A stretch of 64,000 nt of DNA, from NCBI GenBank assembly GCA_031399165.1, contig JANNOO010000062.1, positions 1 to 64,000 on the forward strand. Reading direction: 5' to 3'. The DNA is from JAKFWI01 sp031399165. Its GTDB lineage: Bacteria; Pseudomonadota; Alphaproteobacteria; Caulobacterales; Aquidulcibacteraceae. Both the position numbers and the translations under genes were made by a program. The notes under the pieces were generated by a model that made no database searches, had not been told where the DNA came from, and saw only the letters and a program-made list of their open reading frames with translations. This document shows, piece by piece, positions 1 through 6,697 of the stretch; positions within the stretch are counted from its first letter, which is position 1, and every line of letters begins with the position of its first letter.

Positions 1-13
1 AGTTCGGCCGCGC

Positions 14-396
14 ATGAAGGCCGCCGCCGCCACCGTTCGTGAACTGATCGAATACCAGGCGGCGCAGCGGCCCGAAGCGGTCTACGCCGTTGATGGCGAA
101 GGGCAGCGCGGGATCACTTTTTTGGCACTGTCGCGTTCGTGCCGGCAGGTGTCGGCCCTGCTGCGCCGGCACGGCTCGCAGCCCGGCGACACCGTCTCGC
201 TGGTCATGCCCAACGGCCTGATGACGCTGCGCCTGCTGCTCGGTGCGATGCACGGCGGCTGGTGCGTGAACCCGGTGAACCTGCGTTTACGTCGGAGGAG
301 CTCGCGCGCTTTCTCGACGCGATCGAGCGCGAGCGCAAGCAGACCGGCGAGGCGATGACCCAAGAGGCGGCGGTCGTGTCGGCGCCAAAGCATTGA
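14..396 (+). pseudogene. Chimeric fragment: AMP-ligase N-terminus joined to an unrelated tail
   Basis: The first ~90 codons (from ATG 14) read like the N-terminus of an acyl-CoA synthetase/AMP-binding ligase, with stretches such as TVRELIEYQAAQRP and VMPNGLMTLRLLLGAMHGG. Similarity stops near base 285. The same frame then gives an Arg/Ser-rich nonsense tail to 358, while the next frame, from about base 286, reads FTSEELARFLDAIERERKQ and stops at 396, like the C-terminus of some other small protein. There is no ATP-binding core, so no enzyme can be made. It is either a decayed gene fusion or an artefact of joining two sequences at a contig edge. The ligase part looks unlike the alphaproteobacterial genes that follow, but this is an impression from family memory. 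Confidence 0.5.
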
Positions 397-489
397 TTTC
401 ATTGAAGCTGAAATTTTGGCGGCTCGGCTTTAAGCATAATTTGATCCGTTCTCTAACGTTTTCACACAGCCTCGGCCAATAGCGGCCGC

Positions 490-966
490 TCAGCCAACGC
501 AGTAATCGCCGCTGGCGCCGCCGGATTTCTGCACCAACCGCACGCCTTCGATCACCATCGCGCGGTCGACCGCTTTCAGCATGTCATAGAGCGTCAGGCA
601 GGCGAGGGAGACGGCGGTCAGCGCTTCCATTTCGACGCCGGTGGGGCCGGTGGTTTTGCAGCGGGCGCGGACGTTTATGGCGCCTCCTGCCTGATCGGGC
701 GTGACCTCCACCTGCACGGAGGATAGCGGCAGGGGATGGCAGAGCGGGATCAGCTCGGCGGTTTTCTTTGCAGCCATAACGCCGGCGATTTCGGCGATGG
801 CGCGCACGTCGCCCTTCTTGGCGTCGCCGGCAATGGCGCGGGCGAGCGCGTCGGCGCTCATGCGCACGCGGCCCTCGGCGATGGCTTCACGGATCGTGGC
901 GGGCTTGTCTGTTACATCGACCATGCGGGCGCGGCCCTCGCGGTCGAGATGGGTGAGGTCGCTCAT
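490..966 (-). CDS. moaC: Cyclic pyranopterin monophosphate synthase MoaC
   Basis: 158 aa, usual length for MoaC, which converts the 3',8-cyclo-GTP made by MoaA to cyclic pyranopterin monophosphate in molybdenum cofactor synthesis. Family signatures are all present: MVDVTDKPATIREA near the N-terminus, the KKGDV...AKKTAELIPLCHPL block (about residues 50-80), and the C-terminal TGVEMEALTAVSLACLTLYD-MLKAVD segment that holds the catalytic Asp/Lys, followed by KSGGASGDY. It is the second gene of a two-gene operon: its ATG overlaps the moaA stop by four bases (ATGA), implying translational coupling. Cytosolic. Confidence 0.97.
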   Translation of the reverse strand: MSDLTHLDREGRARMVDVTDKPATIREAIAEGRVRMSADALARAIAGDAKKGDVRAIAEIAGVMAAKKTAELIPLCHPLPLSSVQVEVTPDQAGGAINVRARCKTTGPTGVEMEALTAVSLACLTLYDMLKAVDRAMVIEGVRLVQKSGGASGDYCVG

Positions 967-1970
967 CCGCCGGTCGCCGACATGTGGCGCGCGACGGCGG
1001 GCGCCGCCCCCCGCTCGATCACGAAATCATGGCCCTTCGGCTTGGCGCGCATCGCCGCGTCCAGCGCGGCGTGGAGCAGATCATCGTCCGCGCTGGCGCG
1101 CATCGGCGCGCGCAGGTCGATCGAGTCGTCCTGGCCAAGGCACATATACATGACCCCCGTGCACGTTACGCGGACGCGGTTGCAGCTTTCGCAGAAATTG
1201 TGGCTGAGCGGCGTGATCAGGCCGAGGCGCCCGCCGGTTTCCTTCACGCGCACATAGCGCGCCGGGCCGCCGGTGCGTAGCGGCAAATCCTTCAGCGTCC
1301 AGAAGCTCTCCAGGTCGCGGCGAATGTCGCGGAGGGACACGTATTGGTCCGTGCGATCCTGCTCGATCTCGCCGAGCGGCATGGTTTCGATCAGCGTGAT
1401 GTCGAACCCCTGCTCATGCGCCCAGCGGATCAGCCAGGGCAGTTCGGCGCGGTTATCGTGCGCCAGCGCCACGGTGTTGATTTTCACTTCAAGGCCCGCG
1501 GCCCGGGCCGCTTCGATGCCTTCGAGGACTTTCGGCAACATGTCACGCCGCGTGATGCGGGAGAACGTGGCGCGGTCGCGGCTGTCGAGCGAGACGTTGA
1601 TGCGGCGGACTCCGCTGCACGCCAGCGCCTCGGCATGCTGGGCCAGCTGCGTGCCGTTCGTGGTTAACGTTAGCTCCTCCAACTCGCCAGTGCGGACATG
1701 GCCGCCGAGTGTCGCGATCAGGTCCATCACCCCCTTTCGCACCAGCGGCTCACCGCCTGTCAGCCGCATTTTCCGAACGCCCCGGTGGATGAGCGCGCGC
1801 GCCAGCCGCTCGATCTCCTCGAAACTCAAAAGGTCGGCCTTGGGCAGGAACGACATCTCTTCGGCCATGCAATAGGCGCAGCGCAGGTCGCAGCGGTCCG
1901 TCAGCGAAAGACGGACATACTCAATGCGCCGGCCGTAGGTATCGACCAAAGGTCGTGTTCGGGTTATCAT
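963..1970 (-). CDS. moaA: GTP 3',8-cyclase MoaA (radical SAM)
   Basis: 335 aa radical-SAM enzyme that carries out the first step of molybdenum cofactor synthesis. The N-terminal cluster motif CDLRCAYC places the SAM-binding cysteines at residues 27, 31 and 34. The second, GTP-binding [4Fe-4S] site is visible as NFCESCNRVRVTC followed by a third Cys in MYMCLG. The protein ends in Gly-Gly, as active MoaA proteins do. It is the first gene of moaA-moaC. The 120-bp upstream gap is shared divergently with the csbD operon; no molybdenum-cofactor riboswitch-like structure was recognised there. Confidence 0.97.
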   Translation of the reverse strand: MITRTRPLVDTYGRRIEYVRLSLTDRCDLRCAYCMAEEMSFLPKADLLSFEEIERLARALIHRGVRKMRLTGGEPLVRKGVMDLIATLGGHVRTGELEELTLTTNGTQLAQHAEALACSGVRRINVSLDSRDRATFSRITRRDMLPKVLEGIEAARAAGLEVKINTVALAHDNRAELPWLIRWAHEQGFDITLIETMPLGEIEQDRTDQYVSLRDIRRDLESFWTLKDLPLRTGGPARYVRVKETGGRLGLITPLSHNFCESCNRVRVTCTGVMYMCLGQDDSIDLRAPMRASADDDLLHAALDAAMRAKPKGHDFVIERGAAPAVARHMSATGG

Positions 1971-2025
1971 CTACCTAAATACGTACCTTTTTGGCAGTAT
2001 TGCCGCCAGAGGCGAGGCTTCGCCG

Positions 2026-2050
2026 GGAACCATTTCGCCAAAACGGCGTT
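2026..2050 (+). promoter_or_regulatory. Candidate EcfG (general stress response sigma) promoter
   Basis: GGAAC at 2026-2030 (extended to GGAACC), a 16-bp spacer, then CGTT at 2047-2050. This fits the alphaproteobacterial EcfG/SigT consensus GGAAC-N16-18-CGTT. It lies 41 bp before the csbD start codon, and CsbD and DUF1328 proteins are typical members of general stress regulons, which supports the call. Seen by eye; no transcription data. Confidence 0.75.
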
Positions 2051-2090
2051 ATTGTGGTCAACTAAAAATGTATCGGAAGGGAGGGCAGGA

Positions 2091-2288
2091 ATGTATTGGG
2101 ATCAGATCGAAGCGCGTTGGGACCAATTCCGCGGCAAGGCTCTCACCCAATGGGGCAAGTTGAACCATTCCGATATGGATGTGGTGCAGGGCCGGCGTGT
2201 TGAGCTCGCGGGCCGCATTCAGGAGCGTTACGGCGTCGCCCGCGAAGACGCTGAAAACCAGATCGATTCTTGGATGCGATCACTCTAG
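2091..2288 (+). CDS. CsbD family stress protein
   Basis: 65 aa. The sequence MYWDQIEARWDQFRGKAL...WGKL with a following amphipathic helix is a standard CsbD domain, a small hydrophilic helical protein induced by general stress in many bacteria; its biochemical role is unknown. The ATG at 2091 was chosen over the longer upstream reading frame because a purine-rich ribosome-binding site (GAAGGGAGGGCAGGA) sits directly before it and the family starts here. First gene of a three-gene stress operon with the DUF1328 and lipoprotein genes. Confidence 0.9.
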   Translation: MYWDQIEARWDQFRGKALTQWGKLNHSDMDVVQGRRVELAGRIQERYGVAREDAENQIDSWMRSL

Positions 2289-2343
2289 CTGGAACCGGGT
2301 ATCCCAATAGGGCGTTGCCCCTCCAACACCTGGAGGTTTGGCA

Positions 2344-2520
2344 ATGCTGCAATGGTCCTTAACCTTTTTCGTGCTGGCGCTGGTCGCGGCCGTATTCGGC
2401 TTCGGCATCATAGCGAGCGCGGCGGCCGGAATCGCAAAGCTGCTGTTTTTCCTGTTCCTGGTGCTGTTCGTCATCAGTCTGATATCCGGCGGCTTGCGCC
2501 GAAGCGGAGGCCCTCAATGA
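2344..2520 (+). CDS. DUF1328 small membrane protein
   Basis: 58 aa made almost entirely of two hydrophobic segments (about residues 4-25 and 29-48) with a short basic/glycine tail, the layout of the DUF1328 (YtjA-like) inner-membrane family. The ATG at 2344 has a GGAGG seven bases upstream; a TTG six bases earlier is less likely. The last codons overlap the next gene. Such proteins are common stress-regulon members in alphaproteobacteria; molecular function unknown. Confidence 0.88.
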   Translation: MLQWSLTFFVLALVAAVFGFGIIASAAAGIAKLLFFLFLVLFVISLISGGLRRSGGPQ

Positions 2521-2747
2521 AAAATGCGGTGAAGGCGGCGCTGATCGCGCTGGCGGTCGGCGGCGCGGGACTGGCGGCCGGCTGTGACGAGCGTGCCGAT
2601 GGCGTGGCGGAAAAAGCTGGCGAAAAACTCGACAACGCCACGGACGATCTCACCAACAATCGCGACATAACCGATGGGCCGGGTGAAAACCTAGGCGAGC
2701 GGTTGGACAAGGGCGCCGGCGACAGCAAGGCGCCGGACAGCAATTAG
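2517..2747 (+). CDS. Small putative lipoprotein in the CsbD operon
   Basis: 76 aa. The N-terminus MKNAVKAALIALAVGG...LAAGC is a lipoprotein signal with Cys near residue 22. The mature part is short, acidic and Asn/Asp/Gly-rich (KLDNATDDLTNNRD). Its ATG overlaps the DUF1328 stop (ATGA), so it is translationally coupled. It resembles small stress-induced 'entericidin-like' or hypothetical lipoproteins, but no named family was recognised. Likely periplasm-facing. Confidence 0.75.
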   Translation: MKNAVKAALIALAVGGAGLAAGCDERADGVAEKAGEKLDNATDDLTNNRDITDGPGENLGERLDKGAGDSKAPDSN

Positions 2748-2754
2748 AGTCTGG

Positions 2755-3606
2755 CTACATTGGAAGCACCGCCGGCTCGCCGGCGGTGCTTTGGTGCGCT
2801 CCTGCGTCATCGGCCATCACCAACCCCGTCGCATCGAGGCTGGCGCGGCGCACGGCGATCAGCGCGGCCTCGCCTTCACTGATTGCATAGCGATTGATTA
2901 AAACCAGATCGCCGTTGCGCTCTATGACGTTGAAGCCCTGCGGATCGCCGCGCAGGCGGGTGCATAGCGTGCCGCCAGTGACGAGCAACGCCTTGCGCTC
3001 GCCTTCCGTTTCCATCGTATCGCGCATCACGTGCAGGTGGCCGGCGAGGAAGAGATCGGCGCCGGCGGTGATCAGCTTGCGCACTGCGGCGGGGCCGCCG
3101 TGGGTCGCGCCTGGCAGGGCCGGTTCGGCCGGCCAGATCAAGGGATGGTGTGTCACCACGATTTTCAACACGCCGCGCGGCGCTTCTTCCAGAATGCTCG
3201 TCGCGCGCCAGACCTGAGCCGGCGCAATCGAGCCCAGCGCCCAGTTCAGGCGCAATTGCCAAGCACGCGCGGTATTGGCCGTTACGATCCAGACTTCATC
3301 GCCGCGCCATTCATCGCGCATGCGGCCGCGCGCGGCGCGGCGAAAGCGCCGGAACGGGCGGTAGAAGCGCGGCAGCACTTCAAAATAGGGCACGTCATGA
3401 TTGCCCGGCGTGGCGATCACCGGCGGGCCGAGGCTCGCCAGCCAGTCAGCGCAGGCCGAGAGTTCGCTTTGCAAGCCCGCGGCTGATAGATCGCCCGAGG
3501 CGATTATCAGGTCGACCGGATCGGCATGGAGGAATTTGTGAATTGCGGCGATCGCCGCCCCGTCCTCGTAGCCGAAATGCAGATCGGACAGATGCAGGAT
3601 GCGCAT
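2755..3606 (-). CDS. Calcineurin-like metallophosphoesterase
   Basis: 283 aa. All metal-binding blocks of the family appear in order: HLSDLHFG (residues 5-12), SGDLSAAG, TPGNHDVP, THHPLIWP and AGHLH. These coordinate a di-metal centre that hydrolyses phosphoesters; the substrate cannot be told from sequence (cyclic nucleotide, nucleotide or phospholipid-derived esters are all possible). It follows the lipid-kinase-like gene with a four-base gap, so the two are co-transcribed, which favours a phospholipid-related role but does not prove it. The C-terminal codons contain the terminator hairpin of the facing operon. Confidence 0.85.
   Translation of the reverse strand: MRILHLSDLHFGYEDGAAIAAIHKFLHADPVDLIIASGDLSAAGLQSELSACADWLASLGPPVIATPGNHDVPYFEVLPRFYRPFRRFRRAARGRMRDEWRGDEVWIVTANTARAWQLRLNWALGSIAPAQVWRATSILEEAPRGVLKIVVTHHPLIWPAEPALPGATHGGPAAVRKLITAGADLFLAGHLHVMRDTMETEGERKALLVTGGTLCTRLRGDPQGFNVIERNGDLVLINRYAISEGEAALIAVRRASLDATGLVMADDAGAHQSTAGEPAVLPM
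2765..2790. terminator. Strong hairpin between convergent genes
   Basis: An 11-bp perfect stem (AGCACCGCCGG / CCGGCGGTGCT) with a 4-base loop, followed on the + strand by TT. It begins 18 bases after the lipoprotein stop and would end the stress operon transcript. It lies inside the last codons of the convergent phosphoesterase gene, so it is both coding and structural. Confidence 0.6.
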
Positions 3607-3610
3607 GGCG

Positions 3611-4498
3611 CTAATCTAGCGCAACGACGCGCGGGCCGTTGCGGAGAATTTCGATCTTCACCCTCGACATGAAGGTTGTCGGCTCGCCGTCCAGCACGGC
3701 CGGGATTACCCCACGTGACCGCAACACACCCTTTTGCGCACGAGACAATTCGATCGTGTCATCGTCGCGCCAGCCGCCGATCACCGCGCGCATGCCGACA
3801 CGGACGAATTCGGTGACACGGCTGACATCGAGCTGCACCCATTCCAGCGTGTCGTCGCTTACCTCGCCGACATAGGCTGGGCAAAGCACGCCCAATCCCT
3901 CAACCCGCGCCGTCGCTGAACCCTCGGCATGGACCGCGAGCGCGCGGGAGAACATCCGTCTGAAGGCGTGATTAAACCTGCGTAGCGCTTCGAGGAAATT
4001 ACCCTTGCGCACGGATTCTCGAGCGCGCGCCAGTAGCGTCGGCGCGCCGAACAGTGCGGCGACAAAGAATTTCTTACCATTGGCCTTGCCGCCAACGAGG
4101 CGCACAACGCGCCCGCCGGCCAGCGCCGCGCGCAGCGCATCCTCCCAATTGCGATCTCCGTAGAGCGCGTGCGGCAGCACGTTCAGCGTACCGCCCGGCA
4201 ACAGGATCAACGGCGGGCCGTTGCTGAAGGCTTCGGCTGCGGCGCGCGCGGTGCCGTCACCGCCAAGGACGATGATCACATCCGCCTTGAAGGCTTCGCG
4301 GCGGCAGGCGGCCAAGTCGGCCACGTCTTCGCGAACGGCCAGGGCTTCGGCCCCGGTTTCTGCCAAAATAGCCAGCAATTTATCGCCGGCGCCCTTACCC
4401 ACCCCTCCCGCGGCTTCGTTCACGAGCACAAATGCGCGCGCGACCGCACCTGAAGGCGGCCACGATGGCGTTGTTAAGGCAGATAAAATAGCCCCCAT
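3611..4498 (-). CDS. Diacylglycerol kinase family lipid kinase
   Basis: 295 aa. The catalytic domain shows NEAAGGVGKG near the N-terminus and the nucleotide-binding loop VLGGDGTARAAAEA, followed by LLPGGTLNVLPHAL, as in DagK/YegS/sphingosine-kinase-like proteins. It likely phosphorylates a lipid such as diacylglycerol at the inner membrane. The first ~23 residues before the conserved domain are not typical, and no clear ribosome-binding site precedes the ATG at 4498; GTG at 4429 is an alternative start. Upstream gene of a pair with the metallophosphoesterase. Confidence 0.8.
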   Translation of the reverse strand: MGAILSALTTPSWPPSGAVARAFVLVNEAAGGVGKGAGDKLLAILAETGAEALAVREDVADLAACRREAFKADVIIVLGGDGTARAAAEAFSNGPPLILLPGGTLNVLPHALYGDRNWEDALRAALAGGRVVRLVGGKANGKKFFVAALFGAPTLLARARESVRKGNFLEALRRFNHAFRRMFSRALAVHAEGSATARVEGLGVLCPAYVGEVSDDTLEWVQLDVSRVTEFVRVGMRAVIGGWRDDDTIELSRAQKGVLRSRGVIPAVLDGEPTTFMSRVKIEILRNGPRVVALD

Positions 4499-4835
4499 TA
4501 TGTGTAAAGTACGCTGCCGTGTAACAATGGTTCCGCGAGCGCCCAGGCCGGCCTCATCCGCGGATAATCAGGCGACAAAGCGCCCAGCAATAGGCCGGTC
4601 CCGCCACACGCGGGGGCCTATAGGCCCACCTCTTGCATGAATGCGGAGCGGTGCGCATTTGCCGCGTCAATATGGCCAGAGGGCTGCGATAAGCCCTTGT
4701 ATTCATGTTGACGGGGCGCCGGTTAGCTGTCTCAGTCCCGCAAATGGGGGAGAGGCGCGCGGCAGGGGCTTTCCGGCGCGAAGAGTTCTGCCAATGCCGG
4801 CTTTGGCCGGGCAGGGCGGGTTAGGAGAATAGTAC
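4499..4835. other. Gene-free region between lipid kinase gene and pckA
   Basis: 337 bp with no convincing ORF. It contains a 14-bp perfect palindrome (GGGCCTATAGGCCC, 4614-4627), a preceding CCCGC/GCGGG hairpin around 4600-4614, and, on the minus strand, a weak EcfG-like pair (GGAAC then CGTA, 16-bp spacer, + coordinates 4510-4534) pointing to the lipid kinase gene. The ribosome-binding site AGGAG of pckA is at 4823-4827. The palindrome could be an operator for pckA; no regulator could be assigned. Confidence 0.4.
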
Positions 4836-6683
4836 GTGAGCATAATTGCCCTCGCGGATATGGAAACGCCGGGTCTGGACGCGGCGCCAACGCGCAACAA
4901 GAAGCTGCTGCGCTGGGTGCGCGACGTCGCCAAGCTGACTGAGCCGGACCGCGTTTATTGGTGCGATGGATCGCAGTCGGAATGGGATGCGCTCGCGGCT
5001 GAGCTGGTCGCGTCCGGCACGCTCACGAAGCTCAACCCCGCGATCCGCCCAAACTCTTATTATGCCGCATCCGATCCCAAGGATGTCGCCCGCGTGGAAT
5101 CGCGCACGTATGTGTGCTGGGAAAATAAGGACGACGCGGGTCCGAACAACAACTGGATGGCGCCGGATGAAATGCGCCAGACGCTCGATCCGCTGTTCGC
5201 CGGCTCGATGCGCGGCCGCACCCTGTACGTCGTGCCGTTCTCGATGGGCCCGGTTGGCTCCAAGATTAGCCAGCTTGGCGTCGAGATCACCGACAGCGCC
5301 TATGTCGTGCTTTCGATGCGCGTGATGACGCGCATGGGTAAAGAGGCGCTCGACGCCATCGGCGACGATGGATTTTTCGTACCTTGTGTTCACTCTCTCG
5401 GCGCGCCGCTGGCCCCGGGTCAAAAGGATGTGCCGTGGCCGTGCAACGAGACGAAATACATCGTCCATTATCCCGAAACGCGCGAGATTTGGTCCTATGG
5501 CTCTGGCTATGGCGGCAACGCGCTGCTCGGCAAGAAATGCTACGCGTTGCGGATCGCGTCAGTGATGGCCAAGGACGAGGGCTGGCTGGCTGAGCATATG
5601 CTCATTCTGAAGCTGACCTCGCCGCAGAACGAAGTTCATTACGTTGCCGCCGCTTTCCCCAGCGCGTGCGGCAAAACCAATCTGGCCATGCTGCAACCGA
5701 CTGTTCCGGGCTGGAAAGCCGAAACCATCGGCGATGACATCTGCTGGATGCGCTTCGGCGATGATGGCCAGCTTTACGCGATCAACCCGGAAGCGGGCTT
5801 CTTCGGCGTCGCGCCAGGCACCAGCGCCAAGACCAACAAGAGCGCGCTCGATACGCTGGCGGCCAACACCGTGTTCACCAATGTCGCGCTGACCGATGAT
5901 GGCGACGTGTGGTGGGAAGGCCTGACGGACACCCCGCCGGCCGGCCTCACCGATTGGCAGGGCAACCGCTGGATGCCGGATTCGAAATTCCCGGCCGCGC
6001 ACCCCAATTCGCGCTTCGCCGTTCCCGCCGGCCAATGCCCCGTGATCGCGCCGGAATGGGAAGATCCCAAGGGCGTGCCGATTTCGGCCATCCTGTTTGG
6101 CGGCCGCCGCGCGAGCGCCGTGCCGCTCGTGACGGAAGCGTTCGATTGGGAGCACGGCGTGTTCCTGGCCTCGAACGTGGCGTCTGAAGGCACCGCCGCC
6201 GCGGAGAACAAGGTGGGTGAGCTGCGCCGCGATCCGTTCGCGATGTTGCCGTTCTGCGGCTACAACATGGGCGATTATTTCGCGCACTGGCTGAAGATCG
6301 GCGAGAAGCCGGGCGCCAAGCTGCCGAAAATCTATTTCGTCAACTGGTTCCGCAAGGATCAGAACGGCAAGTTCGTCTGGCCGGGCTTCGGCGAAAACAG
6401 CCGCGTGCTGAAATGGGTGTGCGAGCGCCTGTCCGGCAAGGCCGAGGCGGTCGACACGCCGATCGGACGCCTGCCGGCCAAAGGCGCGCTGGACGTTGAC
6501 GGCCTCGACATCACCGACGAGCAACTCGACCTGCTGCTTTCCGTGGACGGCGACGTTTGGGCGGAAGAAGCCTCGTTGATCCCGCCGGCCTATGAAAAGT
6601 TCGGCTCGCGTTTGCCGAAGGCGCTTTGGGCGCAGCACGCCGCTTTGGTGCAGCGTCTGCAGAGCTGGCCCGGCCGCGTTTAA
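4836..6683 (+). CDS. pckA: Phosphoenolpyruvate carboxykinase [GTP]
   Basis: 615 aa, the size of the GTP-dependent PEPCK family rather than the shorter ATP-dependent one found in many rhizobia. It converts oxaloacetate to phosphoenolpyruvate for gluconeogenesis. Key blocks: the active-site Cys P-loop FPSACGKTNLAML (about residues 275-287), GDDICWM, PEAGFFGVAPGTS, FGGRRASAVPLV, and NWFRKDQNGKFVWPGFGENS with the guanine-binding region. GTG start at 4836 with AGGAG eight bases upstream; the frame has no better ATG. It is monocistronic and convergent with the asmA-like gene. Confidence 0.97.
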   Translation: MSIIALADMETPGLDAAPTRNKKLLRWVRDVAKLTEPDRVYWCDGSQSEWDALAAELVASGTLTKLNPAIRPNSYYAASDPKDVARVESRTYVCWENKDDAGPNNNWMAPDEMRQTLDPLFAGSMRGRTLYVVPFSMGPVGSKISQLGVEITDSAYVVLSMRVMTRMGKEALDAIGDDGFFVPCVHSLGAPLAPGQKDVPWPCNETKYIVHYPETREIWSYGSGYGGNALLGKKCYALRIASVMAKDEGWLAEHMLILKLTSPQNEVHYVAAAFPSACGKTNLAMLQPTVPGWKAETIGDDICWMRFGDDGQLYAINPEAGFFGVAPGTSAKTNKSALDTLAANTVFTNVALTDDGDVWWEGLTDTPPAGLTDWQGNRWMPDSKFPAAHPNSRFAVPAGQCPVIAPEWEDPKGVPISAILFGGRRASAVPLVTEAFDWEHGVFLASNVASEGTAAAENKVGELRRDPFAMLPFCGYNMGDYFAHWLKIGEKPGAKLPKIYFVNWFRKDQNGKFVWPGFGENSRVLKWVCERLSGKAEAVDTPIGRLPAKGALDVDGLDITDEQLDLLLSVDGDVWAEEASLIPPAYEKFGSRLPKALWAQHAALVQRLQSWPGRV

Positions 6684-6697
6684 ACAAAAGTCTGACG

